A stretch of 64,000 nucleotides of DNA from Monoglobus pectinilyticus (GTDB lineage: Bacteria; Bacillota; Clostridia; Monoglobales; Monoglobaceae): the NCBI RefSeq assembly GCF_002874775.1, contig NZ_CP020991.1, positions 2,693,679 to 2,757,678 on the forward strand, given 5' to 3'. Positions 37,731 through 45,417 of this stretch are shown in pieces; the first letter of the stretch is position 1, and each line of letters opens with the position of its first letter. The notes beneath the pieces were generated by a model, which saw only the letters and a list, made by a program, of their open reading frames with translations, did not search any database and was not told the origin of the DNA. Position numbers and translations under genes: made by a program.

Positions 37731-38831
37731 TTAATAAATATAATTTGTGGCGAGCAGAAGGAATGGTCCAACACCTTTACAGTCGTTTTCAGTAATCGGC
37801 TCGCTGAAGTAATAATCAAGGCTTCCGTCACGTCTGTGATTGTCATCCGGTCCTAAACCGGCAACAGCACAGCAGTTTTTAAGATAAGCATAGTCGCCGT
37901 CAATTCTTATAAATTCGTTAAAAATTCCGTCAACAGCTTTTAAGAGATAAGGTTTATAAGTTTCTTCATCAATATATCCCATTTTTATAGCTTTGTTCAT
38001 AGAATAAGCAAACATGCAGCTGCAAGTGGATTCCTTATAATTATCGCTGCGTCTGTTGTCAAGAACCTGATACCAAACGCCGCTTTCATCCTGATATTTA
38101 ACAACATTTGAAATAACCTTGTTATACATATTAATTAGAGTTTGTCTTCCGGGATGGTCTTCAGGCATAAAGTCAAGAACATCAACAATAGCCATACAGA
38201 ACCAACCGCATGAACGGCCCCAAACATTGAGTGAACGTCCGGTAGCCTTATCTGCCCAAAAGGCTGATTTTGATTCGTCGCAAGCATGTGCATATAAGCC
38301 GCAGCGCGGTTCATAAGTAGCTTTCTCCGCAATCACAAATTGTTTTACTATATCATCAAAATTTTCAGGATGGTTACACTCTTTTGCATATTGAGCACAG
38401 AACGGTTCACCCATAAATAATCCGTCAAGCCATATTTGATTAGGATAAATCAACTTGTGGAAATATGCGCCAGACTCCGTTCTAGGATGGGTTTTGAGCT
38501 GTGACTTTAATAACTCAACGGCCTTGATGTATTTTTCTTCGCCTGTTTTATTGTAGAGCCAAAAGCAGTCTTTTCCGTTATTTATATGGTCTATGTTATA
38601 TACTGTTGGATTATATGTATTTATAGTTCCGTCTTCGTTGATAAAATAGTCCATACTCTCTTTGATATAATCAAAATATCTATTGTCGTTTGTTTCTTCA
38701 TATACCGAGCCAATTCCGAGCAAGGTAAGTCCGCAGTCATACTGCCATTTTTTACTTATTATAGGTGAATTATCTTTCATGACAGTATCCGCCATTTTTT
38801 TAGCTATTTCTAAAAATCTTTGCTTACTCAA
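37731..38831 (-). CDS. GH105 unsaturated rhamnogalacturonyl hydrolase
   Basis: The start is taken as TTG 38831 because GGAGG lies 8 bp upstream; the longer frame to 38870 would place that SD within the gene. The product is 366 aa with no signal peptide, hence cytoplasmic. It has the (alpha/alpha)6-barrel GH105 features: YDCGLTLLGI, NPNQIWLDGLFMGEPF with the catalytic-type Asp, WGRSCGWFCMAIVDVL, and the end GVGPFLLLATNYI. YteR-like enzymes remove the unsaturated galacturonyl residue left by rhamnogalacturonan lyases. It pairs functionally with the giant pectin esterase at 13630, which prepares the polymer outside the cell. Confidence 0.9.
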   Translation of the reverse strand: MSKQRFLEIAKKMADTVMKDNSPIISKKWQYDCGLTLLGIGSVYEETNDNRYFDYIKESMDYFINEDGTINTYNPTVYNIDHINNGKDCFWLYNKTGEEKYIKAVELLKSQLKTHPRTESGAYFHKLIYPNQIWLDGLFMGEPFCAQYAKECNHPENFDDIVKQFVIAEKATYEPRCGLYAHACDESKSAFWADKATGRSLNVWGRSCGWFCMAIVDVLDFMPEDHPGRQTLINMYNKVISNVVKYQDESGVWYQVLDNRRSDNYKESTCSCMFAYSMNKAIKMGYIDEETYKPYLLKAVDGIFNEFIRIDGDYAYLKNCCAVAGLGPDDNHRRDGSLDYYFSEPITENDCKGVGPFLLLATNYIY

Positions 38832-39086
38832 TATAAAAACCTCCAAGAGAAAATATATAATTCTTTCCAATGGGTATTTTATAACAACGATATGAAATAG
38901 ACAAGAAATTTATTGTAAGACAACTGAAAAAATGTTATAAATAACAAAATTTCAGTGTACAAAATTAAAATCTTGATATATAATTATTCATAATACTGAG
39001 AGCCGAAATCTATTATATGTAGTTATTAGTATTATAAAATACATAGAATAGCGGCGAAAATATAATATTGAATTTGAGGTGTTAAC

Positions 39087-39932
39087 ATGTTTAATAAGTT
39101 AAATTTTGGAATGAGAGGTCATGATACTAAGGCAACTGATATTGAGAGCCTGGCAAAAATCCTTGAAGAGGCCGGCGCTGCTCACGTTCAGCTGGCTTTA
39201 AAAAAGTCTTTTAAAGATATAAATTGGCAGAATAGTATCCTTACTCCGGAACTCGGGTGCTATATCAAAAACACTCTTGCGGAACACGGAGTCAGAGTGT
39301 CGGTTTTGGGGTGTTACATAAACCCGGTTCATCCGGATGAAGCTAAAAGAAAAGAAGAAGTTGAGTGGTTTAAAGCTCATCTGAAATTTGCTAAATATTT
39401 AGGCTGTGATATGGTTGGAACAGAAACAGGGTTTTATAATACATTTGAAGAAACTCATACAGAAGAGAATTATCAGCGATTCTTTAAAAGTATGCGCGAA
39501 ATAGTTGACTGTGCTGAAAACTTAGGAAGTATTGTCGGGGTAGAGACTGTAACAAAACATAGTATGTTTAACCCTAAAATGACAAAGAGATTCCTTGACG
39601 AAATAGATTCTCCGAATGTTACTATTATATATGATCCTGTAAATATTTCAGATATGAATGATAGGGATGAACAGCATAAAATAGTTGATGAAGTATACAG
39701 TCTATACGGTGATAGAATAGGTATTCTTCATTTTAAAGATTATGAAGTAATAGACGGAAAAAAAGAAGGAAGACTGGCTGGAGACGGCGTTTTTGATTAT
39801 GAGTATCTGTTTAAGTATGCTAAAAAATATACTCCGGTGATTAATGCGATATTAGAGACAAATAGTGAGGATAATTTTAAAAATACGGCAGAGAAAATTT
39901 TAAGTATATGGGATAGTACTGTTACTGAGTAA
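39087..39932 (+). CDS. Sugar phosphate isomerase/epimerase-type TIM-barrel protein
   Basis: The product is 281 aa with a GAGGTG SD. Family features of the AP-endonuclease-2 / xylose isomerase-like barrel: an early RGHDTKATDIESLAKIL strand-helix, VGTETGF, GIVGVETVxKHSMFNP-like metal-binding glutamate, IIYDPVNISD, and ILHFKDYEVIDGKKEGRLAGDGVFDY. Metal ligands are probably the E of VGVET, the D of YDPVN, the H of LHFKD and a late E. The substrate cannot be told from sequence. It sits next to the divergent GH105 gene, so a role in pectin-derived sugar metabolism is plausible. Confidence 0.8.
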   Translation: MFNKLNFGMRGHDTKATDIESLAKILEEAGAAHVQLALKKSFKDINWQNSILTPELGCYIKNTLAEHGVRVSVLGCYINPVHPDEAKRKEEVEWFKAHLKFAKYLGCDMVGTETGFYNTFEETHTEENYQRFFKSMREIVDCAENLGSIVGVETVTKHSMFNPKMTKRFLDEIDSPNVTIIYDPVNISDMNDRDEQHKIVDEVYSLYGDRIGILHFKDYEVIDGKKEGRLAGDGVFDYEYLFKYAKKYTPVINAILETNSEDNFKNTAEKILSIWDSTVTE

Positions 39933-39958
39933 ATAAGAATTTATAAGGTGAATATATA

Positions 39959-40642
39959 GTGATATATAATAATGTTGTATCAGGCAGGTTTGTTTCAAGA
40001 CCAAATAGATTTATTGCAATTGTCGATGTTGACGGAGCTGAACAGATGTGTCATGTGAAAAATACAGGAAGGTGTCGGGAGCTGCTTGTTCCCGGCGCAT
40101 CTGTTTTTTTGGAGGTATCTTCAAATCCTAACCGAAAGACTAAGTATGATTTGATTTCTGTATATAAGGGTGACAATTTGATAAATATAGACAGTCAAGC
40201 TTCCAATAAGGTTTTTAATGAATGGCTTAACGAAAACAAATTATTTAATGATATTAAGTTAGTAAAACCGGAGACAAAATATGGAACGTCAAGGTTTGAT
40301 TTTTATATTGAAGCAGACGGCAAAAAAATATTTGCTGAGACAAAAGGGGTTACGCTTGAAGAAAATGGTACAGCGATGTTTCCGGACGCACCAACAGAGA
40401 GAGGAAGAAAACATCTTGTGGAATTAAGTGATTCTGTAAGACACGGATATGACGCTTATGTTGTATTCATTATACAAATGTCCGGTGTTAAGGTTTTTAA
40501 ACCTAATATAAGAACAGATTTAACTTTTGCAAAGGATTTGAAGAAAGCATCTGAATCCGGAGTAAAAATTATTGCTTTTGACAGCATGGTAACAGAAATT
40601 AGTTTGAAAATAAACGATTATATTCCTGTTTTATTTGATTAA
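39959..40642 (+). CDS. sfsA: SfsA-family protein
   Basis: The product is 227 aa from GTG 39959, with AAGGTG about 10 bp upstream and 26 bp after the isomerase gene. Family hallmarks are an N-terminal OB-like part (GRFVSRPNRFIAIVDVDG, HVKNTGRCRELLVPGA) and a nuclease-like C-terminal part with YGTSRFDFYIEADGKKIFAETKGVTLEENGTAMFPDAPTERGRKHL, split here by normal residues. SfsA was named for sugar fermentation stimulation; its structure suggests a PD-(D/E)xK nuclease. The exact role is unsettled. Confidence 0.9.
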   Translation: MIYNNVVSGRFVSRPNRFIAIVDVDGAEQMCHVKNTGRCRELLVPGASVFLEVSSNPNRKTKYDLISVYKGDNLINIDSQASNKVFNEWLNENKLFNDIKLVKPETKYGTSRFDFYIEADGKKIFAETKGVTLEENGTAMFPDAPTERGRKHLVELSDSVRHGYDAYVVFIIQMSGVKVFKPNIRTDLTFAKDLKKASESGVKIIAFDSMVTEISLKINDYIPVLFD

Positions 40643-40908
40643 ATAGTGTTTTATTATATTACTCACTTATTGTTTATATTGCACAATTAATTAGATATTA
40701 ATATTTATTTTTGTGATTTAAAATATTATTATTTTTATATGGCAAGAATACAGTAATATTTTTGGATTTTTAGAAATATATATAGTATTTTGCAGTAATT
40801 TTATTTTCTTTTTTATAAAAATATACATATGTCTGTTTAGAACTAAAAAGTGGCAGTATAACGTAGATTTTTGGCCTTAGAATTTTTGAATATTTTTTAT
40901 TAAAAATC

Positions 40909-40937
40909 TTGACAAAATAGGAATACGGGTGTATAAT
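40909..40937 (+). promoter_or_regulatory. Full-consensus promoter ahead of a 1.25-kb non-coding stretch
   Basis: TTGACA (40909-40914), exactly 17 bp, TATAAT (40932-40937). Transcription should start near 40944, reading right. No gene of 60 codons or more on this strand lies between it and the terminator at 42167-42191. The 266 bp between sfsA and this promoter hold nothing recognisable. Confidence 0.75.
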
Positions 40938-40943
40938 AAAACC

Positions 40944-42191
40944 AAGATAAGGGAAGTAAATATAAAGCTTACCAATCTTAAAGTTCACACATACTAAGTC
41001 AAATTTTGATACTGGTATGATAAACTGTTTAAAGATGATTTTTATAGTAATGAGCTGATTTAAGATTTTCATTTGTTTATTATTTTGTTTTTTGTGTATT
41101 TGTTTATGTATTGAAATGAAATTTAAACAGCAGACTTTTCAGAAGAGAAATGAAAAGTTGAATTCAAATCTAATATATTATTTTGGTTGAGGATTTGGAC
41201 TTTGATTTAGAAACTATTTGTCGGCTGCGTCTTGTAATATTTTGAGTTTAATGTATTGCTAAATGGCTGACTTAGAAATTTAAATTAATATTAATGTTGA
41301 TTAGGAAAATCTTAAAAAGATGGAATGATTTTTATATTTCTTTATTTATCGATCTCATAGATTTATCAGGAACAAGAGCAAATGAATTTTTTATAGCTCT
41401 TATATGGTTTCCACAAACTCGCATTTAAACTGGAAGTTTTACCGAGTTTATGATGAGGATGTAAGTTTAAAAATGAAAGTTTTAACTAACAATGCAGAGA
41501 AGTTTTGATGATGTGTGTTTAATAGTTTTATAAAAATTGTTTTGATACTTGAATTAAAATGTAATGCTGAAAGATTTTAATAAGTTGATAAAAAGGTTAA
41601 AGATTTATTATTATGTTAGTTTATAAACTTTTCGTTATTAATTAAACTTTATAGCGGAACAAAGCTGTGATAAATCGTATGGGGAGTTAAAAACACAAAG
41701 CACGGCTATTTATAAAAGTGGCTGTTTCGGAGGTGATGCGATGTGTGGATGACTCAAGAAGAGTCAGTTGATTCACAGATTGACGCACTCGTATTTATCT
41801 CAATAGATGAATACGAGCAAGCATAACAGTTAAGCACGCTTGTAGAGGATGAGTATTTGGACTCGTAAATATGTTTATTTAACTATTGGTCGCTTGAGCA
41901 AGTGCGAGGGCTCCGAAAGAGTTTGAAATAAACAAATAGTTTGACAAGTCGGATAGCTTAATATGTCTTGGCTGTGTCAATTAACTCACAGATTGCTGGC
42001 AATGATTGTTTGAAAAGTATTATTTGAAGTTTTCGTCGATGTATTTAGATATTTGGAAGATGTTGATTGCTGCAGGGGCAGCAATGGAAGTTAAATCTAA
42101 AGCATATAGGACGCAGAGTTTTGAGCTTTGTCAGTGGATATGATGAGTGTGATGAAAATGACAACAAAGGGTGGCTGTTTAGCCACCCTTT
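40944..42191 (+). ncRNA. Candidate large structured non-coding RNA
   Basis: Bounded by a consensus promoter and a strong terminator, with no convincing ORF. Hairpins seen: 41134-41158 (8 bp), 41374-41401 (6 bp), 41788-41817 (12 bp with one G-U), 42066-42085 (8 bp, AGGG loop), and a TGACTC/GAGTCA plus TGTG/CACA pair near 41744-41776. Strands 41873-41880/41926-41933 and 41881-41887/41935-41941 are complementary in pseudoknot order. A 20-nt motif occurs twice (41763-41782, 41976-41995; 17 of 20 identical). Structure is densest from about 41640, and a weaker promoter at 41585-41614 could make a shorter form. It does not match my memory of RNase P, tmRNA, 6S, OLE, GOLLD or ROOL RNAs. Confidence 0.55.
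42167..42191 (+). terminator. Strong terminator of the candidate RNA
   Basis: AAAGGGTGGCT (42167-42177) pairs perfectly with AGCCACCCTTT (42181-42191) around 3 nt, followed by TTC and A/T-rich DNA. It lies 3 bp from the end of the convergent tandem-OB gene, which it could also serve. A GC-rich terminator here implies real rightward transcription. Confidence 0.85.
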
Positions 42192-42193
42192 TT

Positions 42194-42868
42194 CTATTCT
42201 ACTATTTCTAATTTTGAGATTGAAACTTCGTATGCGGTTTTATTGACTACTTCTGTTTCGCTTATATGTTTTTGATATTCCCGGCTCTGTATTCTTCCCC
42301 AAACTTTTATATTTGTACCCACAGACAGCGACTGTACATATTTTGCGTTTCTGCCCCATGCGATGCACGGTATGTAATCAGATTTTTTGTATGAACGGTT
42401 TACGGCGAGCAATACGTCAGATATTTCGCGGTTAAATGGGGTTGTTCTATAGGTTGGCTCTTTGCAAATAAACCCGTTTAAGTATATTTGATTTGGGTTT
42501 ACGTTGGACATAGATTTTGACTTTTCAAAATCTTCTTCGTCAGCTTCTGAAATATAAAGTATTTCTTTAACAAAAACTGTTAATATAAGCCTGTTTCCGA
42601 CGCCGGAATAATTATTATAAGAACGGTATTGACCTATAATCTTAACATGGTCGTTAGGTGTAGGATAATATTCACCGAATAGGCGTTCTGAGATAGTTAT
42701 GGGTATATAGTCCATTTTTTCACTGAGCCTGCTGACGGCCAGCTGAGTAGAATAGTATTTTTCTCCGTAGATTTCATGTGACAGTTCAGGCGGTGAAATT
42801 ATTTTTCCCACCAGTGTGACAATATTATTGTCATAGTAGCTGCTTTCGGTGAATGTGCTTTCAGACAT
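42194..42868 (-). CDS. Tandem OB-fold protein, SSB-like
   Basis: The start is ATG 42868 (MSESTFTESSYYDNN), with a GGAGG SD upstream; the longer frame to 42925 lies within the preceding gene. The product is 224 aa. Two SSB-like OB repeats can be seen: NIVTLVGKIISPPELSHEIYGEKYYSTQLAVSRLS...DYIPITI, and IYLNGFICKEPTYRTTPFNREISDVLLAVNRSYKKSDYIPCIAWGR. The second has the typical SSB WGR turn. It lacks the acidic C-terminal tip of canonical SSB, so it is an accessory ssDNA-binding protein rather than the main one. It overlaps the deacetylase gene by 8 bp. Confidence 0.75.
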   Translation of the reverse strand: MSESTFTESSYYDNNIVTLVGKIISPPELSHEIYGEKYYSTQLAVSRLSEKMDYIPITISERLFGEYYPTPNDHVKIIGQYRSYNNYSGVGNRLILTVFVKEILYISEADEEDFEKSKSMSNVNPNQIYLNGFICKEPTYRTTPFNREISDVLLAVNRSYKKSDYIPCIAWGRNAKYVQSLSVGTNIKVWGRIQSREYQKHISETEVVNKTAYEVSISKLEIVE

Positions 42869-43670
42869 TGTTGTTGACCTCCGATTTTTCATTATTTGTG
42901 CTGTACTGCATTCCGTTTGCATCAATTTGATAATTATCTTTTATTATTAATTCCGATATAGGAACTATTTCATAACCTTGTGCTATTAAGTCATCTAAAA
43001 TTTTAGGTAGTGCTTCCGGCGTGTGCTTAGCCGCATTATGGAATAATACAATAGCGCCCGGTTTAACTTTAGGAACTACTCTTTTATATATTTCATCAGC
43101 GCTCAAATCTTTCCAGTCAAGGCTGTCAATACTCCATTGGATTGTGTAATAGCCACACTCTCTAGCTGTTTTAACAACTTCATTATTGTAGTCTCCGTAT
43201 GGTGGTCTGAAGAGATTTGGTCTTCTGCCTGTTATTGCCTCGATTTTGTTTGCACAGTCGTCAAGTTCAGCTTTCATTTTGTCGGTTGATATTTGAGTCA
43301 TATGCGGATGTTTTGATGAATGATTCATAACCTCGTGTCCTGCGTCTGATAAGGATTTTACAGAATCAGGATATTTATCCACCCAATCGCCAACAACAAA
43401 AAAAGTAGTTTTAACATTTCTTTCTCCAAGAATGTTCTTAAGTGTTTCCGTATCAGAGTTATCCCAGGCAGCATCAAATGAAATGGCAATTTTTTTGTCA
43501 TTTTCATCTTTTTCAACGCAGTATATTGGTAAGTCTCGGTCGCTAGGGCTTGCAGCGCTTATGGCTGCAGAATTTTTATTGATATGTCCAAATAAAATTA
43601 ATGCAAAAAATAGAATTACGATAGCGCCCAAGGCGATACCAGTTTTTTTACCGACGAACCATATCCTCAT
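42861..43670 (-). CDS. Polysaccharide deacetylase, PdaB-like
   Basis: The product is 269 aa with an AGGAGGTG SD. An N-terminal membrane anchor (about residues 9-28) is followed by a NodB domain. The first motif is SFDAAWDN, the variant with Trp seen in sporulation-type PdaB proteins, not TFDDGP. The metal-binding motif is HSSKHPHM, then RPPYGDYN, QWSIDSLDW and LFHN. It acts on the outer membrane face, probably on peptidoglycan. A PdaB-like role in spore cortex maintenance would fit the cotJ genes nearby, but that is inference. Confidence 0.85.
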   Translation of the reverse strand: MRIWFVGKKTGIALGAIVILFFALILFGHINKNSAAISAASPSDRDLPIYCVEKDENDKKIAISFDAAWDNSDTETLKNILGERNVKTTFFVVGDWVDKYPDSVKSLSDAGHEVMNHSSKHPHMTQISTDKMKAELDDCANKIEAITGRRPNLFRPPYGDYNNEVVKTARECGYYTIQWSIDSLDWKDLSADEIYKRVVPKVKPGAIVLFHNAAKHTPEALPKILDDLIAQGYEIVPISELIIKDNYQIDANGMQYSTNNEKSEVNNNV

Positions 43671-43854
43671 TTTGTCGCACCTCCTGAAGTAATTTTATGT
43701 TGGTATAGTGCGATATATTCTAATATTTATCTTGCATTTTTTAATATGTATGGTAAAATATTATTTATTAGTTTTATATGTGAGAGATTGAAGGTTTATT
43801 AGATAAAAAGTATTTTATAAAAATATAGAAACTAAAGAAAGGTATAACAGAGTT

Positions 43855-44208
43855 ATGATAAAATTTATTTGCTATCCAAAATGTTCAACATGTAAAAAGG
43901 CAGAGAAATGGCTTAATGAAAATGGAGTTAATTTTACTGTTCGGGATATAAAAGAAAATAATCCAAGTTTTGATGAATTAAAAGAATGGTATGATATGAG
44001 CGGATTGGAGCTAAAAAAGTTTTTCAACACCAGCGGAATGCTGTACCGTTCTATGGGATTAAAAGATAAGTTAAATGATATGTCTGAAGAAGAACAGTTA
44101 AAACTTTTGTCAACAGACGGTATGCTTGTAAAACGCCCTCTTGTTATAAAAGATGATAAGGTTTTAATAGGCTTTAAAGAAAAGGAATGGGAAAATGTTT
44201 TAAAATAA
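43855..44208 (+). CDS. ArsC/Spx-family thioredoxin-fold protein
   Basis: The product is 117 aa, the family's normal length. An N-terminal CxxC-type active site lies in FICYPKCSTCKKAEKWL, with RDIKENNPSFDELKEWY, LKKFFNTSGMLYRSMGLKDKL and KRPLVIKDDKVLIGFKEKEW following. Members include arsenate reductases, Spx/MgsR transcription regulators and unassigned oxidoreductases. The YffB/ArsC-like LVKRPL motif is present, but no ars genes are nearby, so a redox or regulatory role is as likely as arsenate reduction. Confidence 0.85.
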   Translation: MIKFICYPKCSTCKKAEKWLNENGVNFTVRDIKENNPSFDELKEWYDMSGLELKKFFNTSGMLYRSMGLKDKLNDMSEEEQLKLLSTDGMLVKRPLVIKDDKVLIGFKEKEWENVLK

Positions 44209-44234
44209 TATATATAAATAATATTATTAATGTA

Positions 44235-44891
44235 TCAGTCAACAACAATCAATCCAAGCAGTTTTGACAGCTCTGCTGCTTGATAACTGTTAACTTTAGC
44301 TCCGGATAATTCCTTTGCATTGTCTGACATAATGATACTTTCAAGTATTGAATTTGAAAAGTCCAGCCCCGCAAGACTGGTTTGAAAGAATTCAGTGCGC
44401 ACAAATTTAGACTCTTTTATCTCCGTATTCTTAAATGAACAATCTGAGAAAAAAGTGTCTGACATATCGCAGTCGTTTATTATGATGTTGTTAAAGACGG
44501 AACGGTTAAAGTTAGAATATTTGGTTGTTGTTTGATAAAGACAAGCGTTATTAAAATTACTGTTTTTAAAATCGGTGCTTATATATTGTGAGTTTTCAAA
44601 AGAGCATTGTTTATACCATCCGTTTGATAAATTTGAATTTTTAAACAGGCATTTATGAAATTTAACATTATTAAAGCTGCAGTCTTTAAGACTGCAATTT
44701 ATAAACGTACAGTTCTCAAATATTGTATTTTTGAAATACAAGTCTTCCATATCAATGTCTGTACAGCAGCCGTTTTCAATATGTATATTTGATATATCAT
44801 CAGCGTTATTATTCTGAATGTGAATATATTTAACAATATCGTCACATTCCTGCGCCTGGAAATTCAAAATAAAACCAATGGACTTTTTCAT
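44235..44891 (-). CDS. Pentapeptide-repeat protein
   Basis: The product is 218 aa. Residues about 50-175 are made of A(D/N)LxF-like five-residue repeats (FENCTFINCSLKDCSFNNVKF, cut here at 20), which form a right-handed square beta-helix. The C-terminus AKVNSYQAAELSKLLGLIVVD is typical of cytoplasmic pentapeptide proteins near DUF-type genes. Some family members mimic DNA and protect gyrase, but nothing here ties it to that. It has a plain SD and stands alone, divergent from the zinc-ribbon gene. Confidence 0.8.
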   Translation of the reverse strand: MKKSIGFILNFQAQECDDIVKYIHIQNNNADDISNIHIENGCCTDIDMEDLYFKNTIFENCTFINCSLKDCSFNNVKFHKCLFKNSNLSNGWYKQCSFENSQYISTDFKNSNFNNACLYQTTTKYSNFNRSVFNNIIINDCDMSDTFFSDCSFKNTEIKESKFVRTEFFQTSLAGLDFSNSILESIIMSDNAKELSGAKVNSYQAAELSKLLGLIVVD

Positions 44892-45025
44892 AATAATCTG
44901 CCTTTCAAATAAAAATAAAATATAAATAACTGACTTTTTAAGTATAATTCAAGTTAATGTGTTAGACAAGGTAAAAGATTGTGTTATTTAAACAAATATT
45001 TATGTATTATTTAGGAGGATTTAAA

Positions 45026-45385
45026 TTGCACAGAGAAGCATATAAACGTAATATTAGAATGGGCAGACAAAACTATGGACAAATCTTTTGTACTCAATGC
45101 GGAGAACGGATTGGACATGTAATTAGTAAAGACTATAAATATTTATATCTTGTGTCTATATGCAAATGCGGATGTGAAGTTGTATATCAAACAAAATATG
45201 AAAATCCGGATAATACGCAAAATTATTTTATAGAGCTTAAAAATGGTATTGCATCGTGCCGGCGCTGTGGAAAAGAATTATTTTATATTGATAAAAGAAA
45301 AATCATTAATTGTGGCTTTCATGTTATATGTGATTGCGGCAAGCAATATAATATTTCTCTTCCCAAAGTCAGTGATTTAAAATAG
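45026..45385 (+). CDS. Small protein with CxxC zinc-ribbon pairs, chromosomal copy
   Basis: The start is read as TTG 45026 because TAGGAGG lies just upstream and because the paralogue at 51243 starts the same way. The product is 119 aa. Conserved N-terminus: HREAYKRNIRMGRQNYGQIF. It has CTQCGERIG with CKCGCE, and then CRRCGKELFYI with CDCGKQY, so two four-cysteine knuckles. No family is recognised. It lies 32 bp before the TetM-NYN gene, which suggests an operon and perhaps a ribosome- or RNA-related role. Confidence 0.65.
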   Translation: MHREAYKRNIRMGRQNYGQIFCTQCGERIGHVISKDYKYLYLVSICKCGCEVVYQTKYENPDNTQNYFIELKNGIASCRRCGKELFYIDKRKIINCGFHVICDCGKQYNISLPKVSDLK

Positions 45386-45417
45386 CTATTATTCAAAGTT
45401 TCAAGGTAGGAGAGTAT

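Noticed and set aside
40770-41072. 100-codon frame on the minus strand
   Set aside because: Low-complexity I/K/Y/F-rich product, no SD, and it crosses the consensus promoter. AT-rich chance frame.
41841-41865. RNase P-like TGTAGAGGA segment in the candidate RNA
   Set aside because: The following GAAAGTCC and the distal ACAGAA conserved regions of RNase P RNA are absent.
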